A stretch of 64,000 bases of DNA from Anisakis pegreffii (lineage: Eukaryota > Nematoda > Chromadorea > Rhabditida > Anisakidae), in assembly GCA_035041965.1 (NCBI GenBank), contig JAPYMA010000799.1, positions 17,188 to 81,187 on the forward strand, given 5' to 3'. The notes beneath the pieces were generated by a model that was given only the letters and a program-made list of their open reading frames with translations, had not been told where the DNA came from and did no database searches. A program made the position numbers and the translations under genes. This document shows, one piece after another, positions 47,501-59,719 of the stretch; position 1 is the first letter of the stretch; each line of letters starts with the position of its first letter.

Positions 47501-50500
47501 AGAATCGAATGCAAACCACCTAGGTAATGATGATGGTGAGGATCGATCGAACGGAACTCTCAAAAACGATTTAATAAGCAGCATTCAACAACGAGCATCG
47601 AAACAAAATGGCGAACAGAAAGAAGAAATACGTCAATCAGATGGCACAAAACACACTGAGCGTCAACTATCAAATACGATTACAAACCAAAACAAAGGTG
47701 CTGACGTAACTGCTGAAGGGAAAACGATACAAATCGATAATCGAAATGAGAATACACTCAAAGTGATTATTGAGCATGAAAACTTGAAAACAGTCAACGT
47801 TGATAAAGATGATAATCGAGGTGACGTAAGATTATCATCGAATAAAGGTAACATTGTAAAAGAAAATGGTAAGAACGCTAAGTTAACAATATCAACTTCA
47901 CCACCACCATCCAATACTTCTTCAGTATCAGAAAGAGAATTAATTTCGAAACATATTATCCTTTCAAGCAACAACACATCAGCTAAAGCCGAATCACCTT
48001 CAGCTGCTACTGTACCAATAACAGCAACAAAGAATACAAACGCAAAATCCTCAGCAACTAATCGTTTGGACAAAAAAAGTCATCAAAATGAACGAGTTCA
48101 CGAGGACAACATCGAATTGGTTACCGATAAACCCAAGTCCAAATCAGCTGCTAGCAACACGCTTGATAATGACAAAAATAAAAAGAAAGAGACAGAACGA
48201 ACTGCGAGCAATAGTCATCAACAACCACAGCAAACAATACCAACAACGATGAATCCAACCAAAACCACTCTGAAAGGTGAGTGACCGTTCATCGAACTAT
48301 GCACTATCTTCGATCAATCACTGTATACATTCCAATGGTACTCGTTCAATCAAGATGATCATGTCAAAAAAGAAACAATCATCAGATAAAGAAGTGAGTA
48401 ATTTACTGACCTGTTTAGGCTAGTGATTATTGTACGATAAGTTATTAATCAAAGTGATATCATTGTGGCGTTCATGTAGAATAAATTATAGGTCGTAAAC
48501 AAGCTGCATCCGATGAGCGTCAATCACCAGAGGACGCCTCGATGACAAAACGAACACGAATCACATCCAGTGATATGAATAACAGTCCAAACAATAATGA
48601 TAATAACAAGCAAACATCCAACGAAACTGCAACTGACAATGTAAACGTCGAAAAAGAGGATATAAATGTTATGAATATTATCAATGATACGATACCTTCC
48701 GAAATGATCTTCAGTGGAGGAGATAATGTGGAAAATAGCACAAAAATTACGATAAAAGAAGGTTCGTGCACTTATGAAAGTTTATTGGAATGAAGTTCAT
48801 AAACAACAGAAGCTGGTCGAATCACTGCCTATTTAGACGGGTTATTCTGACAATCGCTTGAGCCGGTGCATACACAGTCACTTTTAAGACGGGTGCGCCT
48901 TTGCAATAGGCAAATTTGATTTGTTTCAGCTGCAGAACAACTGTTGGCTGAACTGACAACTGGTGGTGGTGGTGTTGGCGCGACTGGCGCTGAGGTTGAG
49001 GCACGAGCACGACAAAATAAGTCTGAGCCTACGACCGCGGCTGGAACTGTACCACCAATTCGAACCGAAGATTTCGCAGTTGAGGCCGCAGCTAGATCAG
49101 CCGGAACGCAACCTGCTCCAACTGGGACCAAACCTGCTCTAGCCGGAGATGAATCTGCTTCAGCGGTTGCTAAACTAGCGGCCGATCCAGCAAAATCCGG
49201 TACTGCTGGAGCAGCACCATCAATTGAACCAGTAGTCCGAGCCGCAGTTGCAAGACTTCAAGCGACAGACGCCGCTAAAGGTGGTGCAGCAGCCGGGATG
49301 AACTGCTTCAGTGCGGATACAATGGTACAAACGCAGAATGGTTTAAGACGAATGAAAGAAGTGGAAGTTGGCGATTACGTGAGTTGATATGTGCTGATTT
49401 GATCGCAATATTATGATAGAATTGCACTTACATTCAATTACGATTGAAACTGACAAGATAGAGGATAAACGATTGAATGAAGCAAATATGAAACAAAAGA
49501 AACGAAGCAAAATCAAACTTCTCAACAAATTACATTCAATAGTTATTGTGCATTCAGATTTTGGTGCCTGCTGCTGGGAATGTGCTAAAATACGAGCGAG
49601 TCGAGATGTTCTACCACCGTGAACCAGAAACACGCGCTAAATTTGTCGAATTGAAAACCGCAAGTGGACGCTCGTTGACTTTGACGGAACTTCATTTGCT
49701 GCCATTGGGGGAATGTGAGCAAATGCGAAGTAAATTACTCACGGTGGGAAGTATCGATGAGTGGCTACGAAAATCCAGATTCGCTTACAAGGCTAGACGG
49801 GGTGATTGCGTGCTTGCAGTTAGTCAAAATGGACAACTGTTCGCGGATCCCATCACAAATGTGCACATTTTATTCAGAACACTTGACATATAATCATCTT
49901 TCAATACTTTTCAACATCGTATTCTGCTTGTCATAACCTCAAAATCCAGGTGTATTCTGACAATTGCTCGCCGAAAATGAACCATTTGAATGAGTTTCTC
50001 ATATCATAGAATGGAAAACATATCTGCATCCATTCATGAATTTTTGTGGCAATTTCACAAATGAATGGGACACGTCAACGAGAACGGCACATTTTATCCA
50101 ACTTTTACCTGTCTTTTTTGTTAACACAAGCTAATTGACTAATAAACAAATGAATAAGCTTCCGTTAATTCATTCATTGATTTGCCATTGCATTTCTGTT
50201 TTCATACTTAACATGTTTATCGTAACATAGAACAGCTAATCATTCTTGTCAATTGTAGATCGGTCGGAGATTGCTGAAAGGAATTTATTCACCGATAACC
50301 GTCGAAGGCTCAATAGTGACCGATGGTGTGCTAGCGTCATGCTTCTCACAAGTCGAAAGTCATTTTGTGCAAAAGCTCGTTTATGATTTCATGATGCTGT
50401 TCTATCGAACATTTGATTATTGTCATTTTCTTCATTTCATTCAATGGTCCACTTCTTTGACACATCCCATACAACATCTACCGTCATTTATTCAATTCAT

Positions 50501-50543
50501 TCATCACATCAGTCGATACATTGTTCCGTTTGCTAAATACTAA
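44585..50543 (+). CDS. qua-1: Hedgehog-related protein with Hint/Hog domain, quahog-like
   Basis: This is a secreted nematode hedgehog-related protein with a self-processing C-terminal Hint domain. The exons are 44585-44761, an unresolved small exon (perhaps 45356-45388), 45449-45766, 46410-46961, 47228-48276, 48492-48761, 48930-49378, 49558-49860 and 50259-50543; all but the small one join in phase. Residues 1-24 look like a signal peptide. A cysteine-containing N-terminal domain follows (NYRCDN, LNLCGHT, HTCCDIQSW, GNDCFVYELP). A very long charged, N/S/K-rich linker comes next, containing WSAWTTN joined to RWSSWSHSEW. The Hint part starts GMNCFSADTMVQTQNG (nucleophile Cys), has LTLTELHLLPLG (T-x-x-H) and GIYSPITVEGSIVTDGVLAS followed by Cys. 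Total length is about 1,145 residues. That length and the long linker favour quahog over warthog or groundhog. The subfamily call is moderate; the Hint call is strong. Confidence 0.85.
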
Positions 50544-52079
50544 CCAACTGCGTCATTTCAGTTCAGCTTCACTAAAGAATTTTTGCTAAAACAGATTGCT
50601 AAATACCTTCTTAACCACAAAAACTGTGATATTAATTTTTTGTGAGAATTTACTAAGCTCATCATACTTTCAAATACTTGTTTGTGTACATATAATCTAG
50701 AACTGAATTGGTTTCTATGATAAAAGGACATCGAAACGAAAATATAAGATGAAACTCACCAAAATTGATCAAAAAATGTTTCACTAATTTTTATTTGTTT
50801 TTGTTATTATATTCAGTTACAATCTACTACACATGTATTTGTGTACATGTTTTGGCATTGCACCGTTATACCAAACGTCTTTCATGACTGGAGCAAGCCA
50901 GCCTGAGTCTATATACGAGTCGAGTTTTTTGAATTGTTGCGATTAATGTCGCACACAACTGTAAAAATTAATTTATTTCGAAAGAACGTTTCTTTTTGTT
51001 TGTTTAAAAAATAATTATTTCGTGAAATAAATGTATGAAAAAACAAATATAATTAGCACAACAATTATTATTATCAGTTGCAGCGCGCGATCAATTTCCA
51101 TCTGCTTAGCATGACTAGTTCGGAAGCGATCGATCGGCACCCGACCGACCTAGAAAATCGATCAAGAGATTCAATATTCCCGTTCACAGCACCCTTTGGG
51201 CCGAGACGTGAACGTAGGCCCAAACCTTTAAGATGCAAGATGTGCATGTGTACACGTTCAGTGCGAAGTCACTGTTATCCGAGACGCATCTAATGAAGTT
51301 TGAAGAGGAAGTGACGGAAGTCATTGAAAATATGAGGGAAAGGAAGTTTAATGGTCGATCAAAGGTAGCGGAAGACTGAACAAAAAATTTACAGAACGGT
51401 AACCGAGGTGTTGGAAAAGAAATATGGGTAGACTGAGCATGAGATGGGGAGATGCGATCTGCAAGTTGATCAGTCAAAAGTGGATGCAGAAGTGATAGTG
51501 ATAGTGATGCTTTTAAAGAGGCGTAATGAATGTTGATGGCTGATTAAATAAATAAATTAATCAATAATGAACAAATTTATAAATAACTAACATTTACAAT
51601 GAATAATTAATAGCGTTCACAATTAGTTTGTACCATATTACTTTCGCATTTAATCCTTTAATCAGTCACTATTAATGAAATGAATTTCGAAAATTTCAAA
51701 GCTTATTTTCCTGCCTTCCACAGGTCGGATATTGTTGTCGGTATCCGCGGTAAACGATCGTTTTCCAGTCTCCTACTTAATCGATCCACCATCACATCTA
51801 AACAGTATCCAAGTCTCGAAATCTCCATTCACAAATAACAAGCACAATGGATTATTTACTTTTGATCCCTGTCAAAGGATCGAATACTTGTGTTAGTTGC
51901 AAAGTTATCAATCCAATCGCCGTATCATTTAACCATAACTTATAGTTTATCAAAGGAGTCGCAAATAAGACAACATAAAAGATCACGAAACGATAATTAT
52001 TCGCTTTTTAAAGTAGAAAATTTTGCAACAACAATGGCACAAAAATGAAATATGGGTCGTTGAGTATGAGTAATATGAG
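50544..52079. other. Convergent gap between hedgehog-related and IQ-AAA genes
   Basis: About 1.5 kb. It contains one GC-richer patch (51070-51480) with peptide-like frames, listed separately. The remainder is AT-rich and featureless. Confidence 0.4.
51111..51293 (+). CDS. Possible small gene or stray exon, unrecognised
   Basis: A 60-codon frame begins MTSSEAIDRHPTDLENRSRD, contains a basic proline patch (GPRRERRPKPLRCKMCMC) and ends at a stop. The patch is compositionally unlike the surrounding AT-rich DNA. An overlapping frame from 51230 to 51379 encodes a charged stretch (FEEEVTEVIENMRERKF), so the true coding frame is unclear. No family is recognised. Confidence 0.22.
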   Translation: MTSSEAIDRHPTDLENRSRDSIFPFTAPFGPRRERRPKPLRCKMCMCTRSVRSHCYPRRI

Positions 52080-55000
52080 TTATTTGCGTCGTTTAGAGGA
52101 TTGAAATTGAGATGGATGAGTAATTATCAGCAAACATAGTTTATTACCGAAGGAGTTATTGCTGGGACTTGATGGCAGACACAAAATGTTGACGAAGAAA
52201 TCGAGAATTTGCTTGTCCAACTGAAATGTTCTGCTCATACCGATTATTTGAGCATTTGTGTTTTGTAATGATTCGAGTAGAGAGCACAGCATTAGTTTAC
52301 GAATCAATTTTGTCTTTGCCTTCTTTCGACAATCGTTGAACACTTCCAAGTGGTCGATTTCCACAACACAATAGTTGTCTCGTTTCGCAAACTTCAACAC
52401 AAACGAAGTTGAATCTTTTGGTAAATTTCTCCAAAATTCAATTGAAATTTTATCTCGAATTGCTCGAAAAGGTTCTCAAATAAACTGTCAATTTTATCAA
52501 TCGAACCGTTCGACAAACAAAAAAATCATGAAGCGTAGTTCACTGTTCGTCCGCACAGTCAACCAGTCAGTGGAGATGTACTGGTATTATCCACAACCGA
52601 TTTATAAATTTATGAAATGCAAGAAAAGGAGAAAATCTGCAACAATAATTATGGAGAAAAGTTTTCATGAAGCATGAACCTGTTCGATTGTACGTATCAG
52701 TTTTTTAGCTCCCTTCAGGGCAATCTCTTTGGCTGATAAAGAAACACGCGTTGCTGCACAAAATTCTGCAATGGCACAACACCATGCTGTTTTCCCACAA
52801 TTTTCGTCACCAACAATTAGAAGCGAACCACGTCGCAGATCATTGCCAGCAAAATTCCATGACTTGAGAACTGAACAAAAACAATTTTTTGTGTTGACCG
52901 AGTATTACTCTCAGGATATTTTCTTTCGTCAAAAAATACTCCGAATGAAGCATAAACATGATTAAACATTACATAATACACACTAGTGACGGCATCTGAG
53001 CGAAATGTCGTGTCAGTTGGAATCCGACCGATTTGACTATTCATTAGAAGGAAATTAAGCTGAAGCTTAAAGAAGTAAAAGCTGTGTAGGCAATACGCAT
53101 AGACCGAAAGCGAAAAAAAAATTGCCTCATGTAAACAACATCGTTCAGCAAAATATATGATATTTTGAATTTAGAGATTCCGCTCGATCGAATGGTGTAA
53201 AGAAATTGAAATGTTACTGGGCAAATGAGAGTACGGTAGGTTTGAATATGGTAACCCGTGTAGCACTGAGATAGCATTAAGAATATTAAAAAAATTAGTA
53301 ATTTAACAAAAAAATTAGTAAAGTAAACCAAATTAAACCAAGTAAACCATCGATCTATCCACTTACTATGCGGTATAACAGTCGTACAATAAACAATCGT
53401 TCGACAATCAAACAGTAGTCGTTTCGTTTTGCCGATATGTGCCATACAAGTGAACGTTTTCAAATCATTCAAAGAAATGCATTCAGTTTTGGGACGGTGT
53501 TTTATAATATCTGCGATTAGCAGTTCATGGTAGAGACTTTCTGCAAGGATGAACATGAACATGAAGTTACGAGGTAAACTGGCAATAGAAGCCAAATTGC
53601 TTCTGCTGAAATTTAGACAATTTTCGTGGCGCTGACATGAGTCACACTCCGAGTTTAGGCTGCTGCTTATCACGACAAGTGTGCAGGCTGTTTTCCGACC
53701 GTTTTGGAGGCTAAATTTGCAGAGTTATGGCCCCTACTGACACACTGCTTCATGTATAAATGCAGTTGAACAAATCAGTTCAAATGATATGCATAGCAAT
53801 CAAAGCGGAGCAAAATTTCATTCACCTCGTTTATCATCGTGTCGTCCCAATTTATCGCTCTCTTTCACTTCATCGTTTCCATACAAATCAACAAAAGTCG
53901 TTTTCAACAACAAATTTTCATGCATTTCCATCAATAACCCACTCAATGATATGCTAGTGAAATGCTGCTGAAAAAGTGACAAAGCATCATAATAATTTAC
54001 AGATTCATCTTAATGGTACTCACAGTTTCATCAATAAAATATGTCAATGATCGCTCATCCGAATCTATTCACGCATACAAATAGACTGTCGACGCAGTGC
54101 GTCTCTTCGTGACAATACGGCTAACAAACACGGCAACGAACCAACAATTTGTGCTGCCGAATGTGACTGATATGAACATAACCATGAACATTCCGCGTAT
54201 ATCGAATGCCTTTTCTAGCATCGATTTTCGATCGTAACAAGCTTTCAACGTTCATTTCAAGTACCTTCATCTCAGCATTTCGCCAGTTGTTAACCATTTT
54301 TCTAGCTAACATACCACGGGTTCGCTATAAACAGTAACTACATATGCATATGCATATACGCGGATGCTAATTTTCGTCAGCCTTTCTCAAAACAATAATA
54401 AAAACAATACCAATGATAACAGTATTTGCCAATAATGGGAACTGAATGCTCGATAACAGAAACTCAAAAAGCATCGTACCGCTTGAAGCATAATAATCGC
54501 TTTTAAAGGATCTACTGGTTTGTGTGATGTCTTTAAGTTGTATGCTTTTCGACGTATTTCTTTTAGATAGTTGAATCGAGTAACTGATTGATAGACTAAA
54601 GTTGAAATACAATTAAATTCGAACCGAATGATCATTGATGGATCAAGTCAATTTTCTCTAATCGCAGCAGCCGATTGATTAATTGAATAGCTACTCGATT
54701 CACGAATTCCAACAATCGATCGCTTCCTATTGTTTATGGCAACAGAGATTTTATTGAATTTCGTAAGTAAACATGTTCCAAGAAGGGAATCGTTCAACTC
54801 ACGAACCTCTTTCCCAACACTGAACAACTGTACACGCTTCATCGATACTGTACAACATTTCTCCTTCAACTGAAGAAGTAATCTCAATCAATTCGTCGTC
54901 CTCACCAATTTCTTTCGAATAACTCCCGAATTTTCGTACACATTTCTGCATCTCGATAATTTTGCCATATTCAATACGCTCATTCTCCAGTTGAAATCGT

Positions 55001-55596
55001 TCAAAACTGACCAATTGTGATGAAACCATAACGCTTTCATTCCACTCGAAACAACAGTAATTGCAATTAAAATACGAATAATAATGAGATAATAACAAAT
55101 ACCAATAGATGTTAGTGATAACCTTATAACAACACAAATACCAAAAAGATAAAATTTTTGCTCACTTCATCTCTGGGTGTGAAATTAAAGCGTTGCGTGA
55201 ATATGGTTGGCAAGTGCTCATTGAAGTGAACAAGCATATAGCGATAGAAATGCACATGCAGTTGCTTGGTGGCACTCAGCAAGGCGAGTTGATCGCGCAC
55301 CTTGATTTCATTCAGTGAACATACTCATTTGAAATGCTCAATCTAATGTCATCATTCAATATTACTTTCAGTTAAATTTAATCCTCGACGACATTATTTA
55401 TTATAAAAACAAGTAGAATATATTTTTAACGAACTTGGCGTGTTATAAATAAATGATCGTCAAGAGCGGCGATGAGTTGCGAGAGTATTGCAAATTGCTT
55501 ATACACTAGCGATATTCGTCGATCTTTTTCTCCAATGAACTGGAACGGAGGCATAAAATACTGAACGAAATCTCGTTGTAAATTTACTCTTTTCAT
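52080..55596 (-). CDS. IQ-motif and AAA+ domain protein, IQCA/DRC11-like
   Basis: This resembles IQCA1/DRC11, an axonemal dynein-regulatory-complex subunit with a calmodulin-type IQ motif and a degenerate AAA+ module. Supported minus-strand exons are 55596-55435, 55300-55166, 55044-54807, about 54726-54635, 54595-54480, 54324-about 54130, about 53710-53367, 52870-52680 and 52391-52080. The IQ region reads LKAIIMLQA joined to RTRGMLARKMVNNWRNAE. A pre-AAA segment follows: SLYHELLIADIIKHRPK and DCRTIVYCTTVIPH. The AAA module is GSLLIVGDENCGKTAW (Walker A), YCVVEIDHLEVF (Walker-B-like, lacking the usual acidic pair) and NAQIIGMSRTF (sensor 1). One exon (about 54726) seems to run into a stop, and two junctions are unresolved. 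Some rearrangement or decay is possible. The family call rests on order and motifs, not on a search. Confidence 0.62.
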
Positions 55597-55604
55597 TCTA
55601 AGAA
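55597..55604 (-). promoter_or_regulatory. Candidate spliced-leader acceptor of the IQ-AAA gene
   Basis: On the minus strand TTTCTTAG precedes AATG, one base before the first Met of a clear coding exon. It could be a trans-splice acceptor, or a cis acceptor if an upstream exon exists. Confidence 0.35.
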
Positions 55605-57825
55605 AGTTCCGTGAGCTTCATTCAATTTAATGAGATTCTTTCAATTGCATTTGTCACATCATGGTGCATAAGTATTCATTTGATACTCATCAAACAAACA
55701 ATATTCATTCTACACATTTAGTATTGCCCAATCTAAACCAAACTCAGAAACCAAGTTTTTGTTGAGTCATGCACCTAATCTCGTGTTTTTGTCCACAGTT
55801 GCACGATTAAGATAAATATTAACCTTGCGATTGATTGCTCTCTTTATCAGCATAGAATTGTTGTTGTTGGTCATTTCATTGAGACATCGTTCTGTATCAA
55901 CGGCTAATTTCAATAGATTAATCACTATATCACCTGATGATTCTTCAAACATACTCCTCTATCTTACTGCTATTACTATCGTGAAATTTCTTGGTCATTG
56001 TTATTATTTTAATATTATTATCATTGATATTATTGCTATTAGCACTATAATTAAAATAATTCCACTATCATAGTGCAATTATATCATTTGATGAAAACAT
56101 TCGTAATTTTTTGCTTGATTGCTCCCAAATCTAATTTGTCGCCATTATAATCGTCACATAAGTCTGCATATTAAAATTACTGCAATAAATAAAGGAAAAT
56201 ATTTTGAGTCATGAAGATATGTTTGTAGAATAAACATAATAATAATTGATAATGACATGATTGAATAGGTAATCAGTAAAGAATAATGATAAGGCCAGTA
56301 TCAATACTAATCATAACCATAACAGTAGTAATGAATTTTAGTCATAACAATAAAAGAGGTGAATATAATTCATCGAAAAGCACCAAAATGTCTTGCTATA
56401 TACGAAATCAATCAGCCTGAACATCACCAACGTCAACTGAGCAACGCAACCAACCGTCTATGAAATACGCATTCTGCATCAATGATTCTTCCACGCTTCA
56501 ATATTTCTCGAATTTTTGAAATCTTAGAAGCATATACAATTTCTCTATATGTCACAAATCGATTCGCTATCAAAATTACCAAACTGCGACATTTTGAGGA
56601 GTCTGTAATGGAGAAATGGCTTTCGTAATTAATTTCAAACATTGGATTAATGCAACGATAGTCACAAGTTCAATTCCTAAAGGGTCACTATAATTTTTGC
56701 AAATGTGTTAACTACGTCACATAGCATATCATGTTCAGGAACCTCGCATTCTCAGCTTCGTTAATAATTGAAATAATTTCTTATGCAATCCTGATAGAGC
56801 AGTTTTTGACCTATAAGCAAATCGCATGATTGCGGAGAAAATTGCCTAGTTCCAGAGATAGAGCTGTTTTTAAAGGTATCTCCTCGATATTTAAATATCA
56901 TGAGTACCATACGATCTGTATCATCATGCTTGCTTACGATCATTAAGTGGATAGTTTCTTTATATCGTCGTATTGAGCAGACTCTCTCCTGTCAAGAAAG
57001 TGCGACGGATAATGCTCAGTTCCAGAAATACAACAACTTTTGTAAAAATATATCACACACCAGCCAATCAGTAATACTCAATCAATGTTTTCTTTTGATA
57101 TCAGATTTACCGTTTTACCGTTTTCAGATTTACCGTTTTCAAGCCATTTCTGCCCACAGATTATTTCAATATTGGACATTTACGTAAAAAGAACCAATAA
57201 GCGATGATCTTCCAACCTCATGATTCCCTCTCCAATTCCCAAGCTGCTTCTCTCTTAGACCAAACTACTTTTACGCTCTAAGACAACCTCTGAATTAGAA
57301 GATTGCAAGGACAGTTATTGGTTCAACTCCTTAAAAACTGGCAATCATCAATCAAAAAGAAAACATGACCATTTTGTTTTCCGACCGACTTTGCTACTGA
57401 ATTGGCGTAAATGAATGTCACTTACTCTCAAGCACAGTTTGGGACTACTTTGCTAGTTCTAGCCGAGAAACCTGAAATTGACCCCGTACCGAATTCCACC
57501 CTTACATGAGTGATTAAACTGAAAACATACTAAATCAACTGCTTTATTTTCGAATGATGCATCGAAAACCATCACTCACAATTTTATAAGCAAGATTTAA
57601 TTGAATGCTCATTGAGGAACAACAAGAACACAACACAAATTCCAAAACAGAAATAATACGATCCAAATATGCAAATATAATCAACTTCCCGGCCTTCGAT
57701 CAACGAAAAAAAAAAACACTTCAAAGACAGTGACAATGAGAACAAACGAATGCAATGATTAATCATTAACAGAGATAATAACCAGTCAGCAGTGAATGAA
57801 CATTAATAACAAACAATACAAAACA
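55605..57825. other. Intergenic stretch between IQ-AAA and PQBP1 genes
   Basis: About 2.2 kb between two minus-strand genes. It would hold the IQ-AAA promoter and the PQBP1 3' end. Short frames here (for example near 56433-56642) have no recognisable domain and no consistent splice partners. Confidence 0.4.
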
Positions 57826-57831
57826 TTTATT
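57826..57831 (-). terminator. Candidate poly(A) signal of the PQBP1 gene
   Basis: On the minus strand AATAAA lies almost directly after the TAA stop at 57835-57833. If used, the 3' untranslated region would be very short. Confidence 0.45.
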
Positions 57832-57832
57832 A

Positions 57833-59719
57833 TTACTGATCCGTTTGATCCTGTTGCTGTCTTCTCAGAACCGCTCCGGGTGCCGGATATGGCCTTTGCT
57901 GGAAAAGTGGTCCGCTTGCCGTCACGTCTGCGCCAGTTCGATCGTGTGCATGCAAACCAGAACTCCATTTTCCCACCGGAACATTATCACCATAAGCTGC
58001 CGGATCCATTGGGTCGATGCCCTTACGTTTAGCACGTCCTAAATGCAAACAGAAACAATTTCCATCAGAATATATCCCAAGTGAAGTCAACTTTCAACGA
58101 ATATCAGCCAACTCTCCAAAACTTGAAATCAAATATTAACTTAATGCAAATCGTCAAATTCTTACTTAATTTATCACGTTCATTCAATTCAGGCCTTCGT
58201 TCATCATCACTATTTGATTTAGTTGTCATCGACAACTTATCGCCATCATCTTCGAAACCTTTCCGCTGAAGCAAAGATCCCATAAATTTGAACAAGTAAC
58301 TTTTAAAAAATTATATTGTCGCACATGATTGATTTTCTTAACCGCTCTCGATGGAGCCAAATAAAGGCGAGTTAATGCTACAAATCGATCGCTTACGCTT
58401 GCTTACCTTGCGTTGTTTTAAACGATCAACAGTAACGTCACGTTTCGTCATTTCATCTCGGCGGTACGATCCCCCCTCTTTTTCATTCAGTGAATTCTTT
58501 TCCACTTCATTTTCGTCCATTCTGCGCTCACGATCACCACCAATTTCTTTGTTGTCCATATCAACGCCCACACCATTCGTATTTTCACGTTTTTCGAATA
58601 GATCTTCAATGAAAAAAAAACAAATTTTATACTTTGAATCTCTCCCCTCGCCGTACTGTGAAGAAAACTTTTGAATGTGATTGAACGTTCCACTGAAATT
58701 TTGAGAATGGAAACTTGACAATGCTTAACACTTTTTGAGAAGTGAAAACCTTTCGAAACTTTCGGTGCCGCATCACCAATCACCGCTAGCGGATGACGAG
58801 GCGGTAACCATGAAACTTCGTCCGTTCTCGGATACCAATAATAGTGACGTGCACAGCCCGGATCATACACTTCTTTCCAGCCTTTTCAATGGCATAATTT
58901 TATTGGAAACTCTTATTTTTAAACACTCAAATGCCTAACATTTGAGATACTCATTTAAAATTTTTCTATAGAAAATTTTAATTTCGATTCACAAACTTCT
59001 TTTGGTTATCCAGAAAGATGATGTTTCAAAAGGCCGAACAAGTATGAGGGATGCTGGCTTGAAAATGAGCTGGAAATAATGGAGAAAACGAACGATTAAA
59101 AATTAGAACCAACAAACAAGCATACCACTAGGTAGTGGATATTTTTTCAAAATCTTCAAACGTTCTTCTGTATATGCCTTCGGCAACCTACAATACAAAA
59201 GTAAAATGAGTGAGAATTTATTATTGGAACAACATAAAATGAAAGAGCAACAAATATACACTTTTCTGCAAGTGTATTTCAAAAACTTAATGCACGGTAT
59301 TTTATTGAAATGGATAATTTCTGGAAAAGAACTAACGAATTTTCACTCGTTCCGTCTTTCCAATGATCGTAGCAAAACTGCACGCAATAATGATATGGAT
59401 TATATTTGTTTGGGCAACCCACTGCACCCGAAGCATTTGTGTCCTTACCCGAACGGGTAGATTTTTGGGGAACAGAAGTTGCTTCGGCGTCGTAATTTTC
59501 CGCTATGACTTCTTCATTTGCATCTGAGAAAAATGAAGAATGCAGCGGAGGATGATCAATACCCTAGTCTAGTTGAATTTGAATCAATCATTTAAAACAT
59601 GTAGAATACGTTTTAGAACACAAAAGGTATGAGTAAACATCAAACAAACAAAATCACACACCTTCTTGTATAATACCACGTCTTTTAAGACGTGCCATCA
59701 AGGCTGGTGGTAAAGGCAT
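57833..59719 (-). CDS. PQBP1: Polyglutamine-binding protein 1 (spliceosome-associated WW protein)
   Basis: This nuclear protein links transcription and splicing by binding polyproline partners and the U5-15kD protein. Seven minus-strand exons cover it: 59719-59662, 59523-59449, 59187-59126, 58881-58750, 58603-58407, 58265-58166 and 58038-57833. The N-terminus [18 protein letters not shown] and [13 protein letters not shown] are diagnostic. The WW domain is [19 protein letters not shown] ending DEVSWLPP. A charged, K/E/R-rich middle region follows. The C-terminus carries DPMDPAAYG and the U5-15kD-binding motif [17 protein letters not shown]. Exons 2 and 3 are each clear, but their phases disagree by one base as written. 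This suggests a base error in the CCCCAAAAA run of exon 2, a missed micro-exon or an unusual splice. The total is about 276 residues, near the family norm. Confidence 0.93.

Noticed and set aside
47663..48073. 136-codon minus-strand frame (also 48520-48771 and 48829-49131)
   Set aside because: They are antisense shadows of the in-phase linker exons of the hedgehog-related gene.
57300..57345. tRNA-like GGTTCAACTCC box
   Set aside because: The upstream sequence does not form a cloverleaf.
58351..58674. 107-codon plus-strand frame
   Set aside because: It is antisense to the charged exon 5 of PQBP1.
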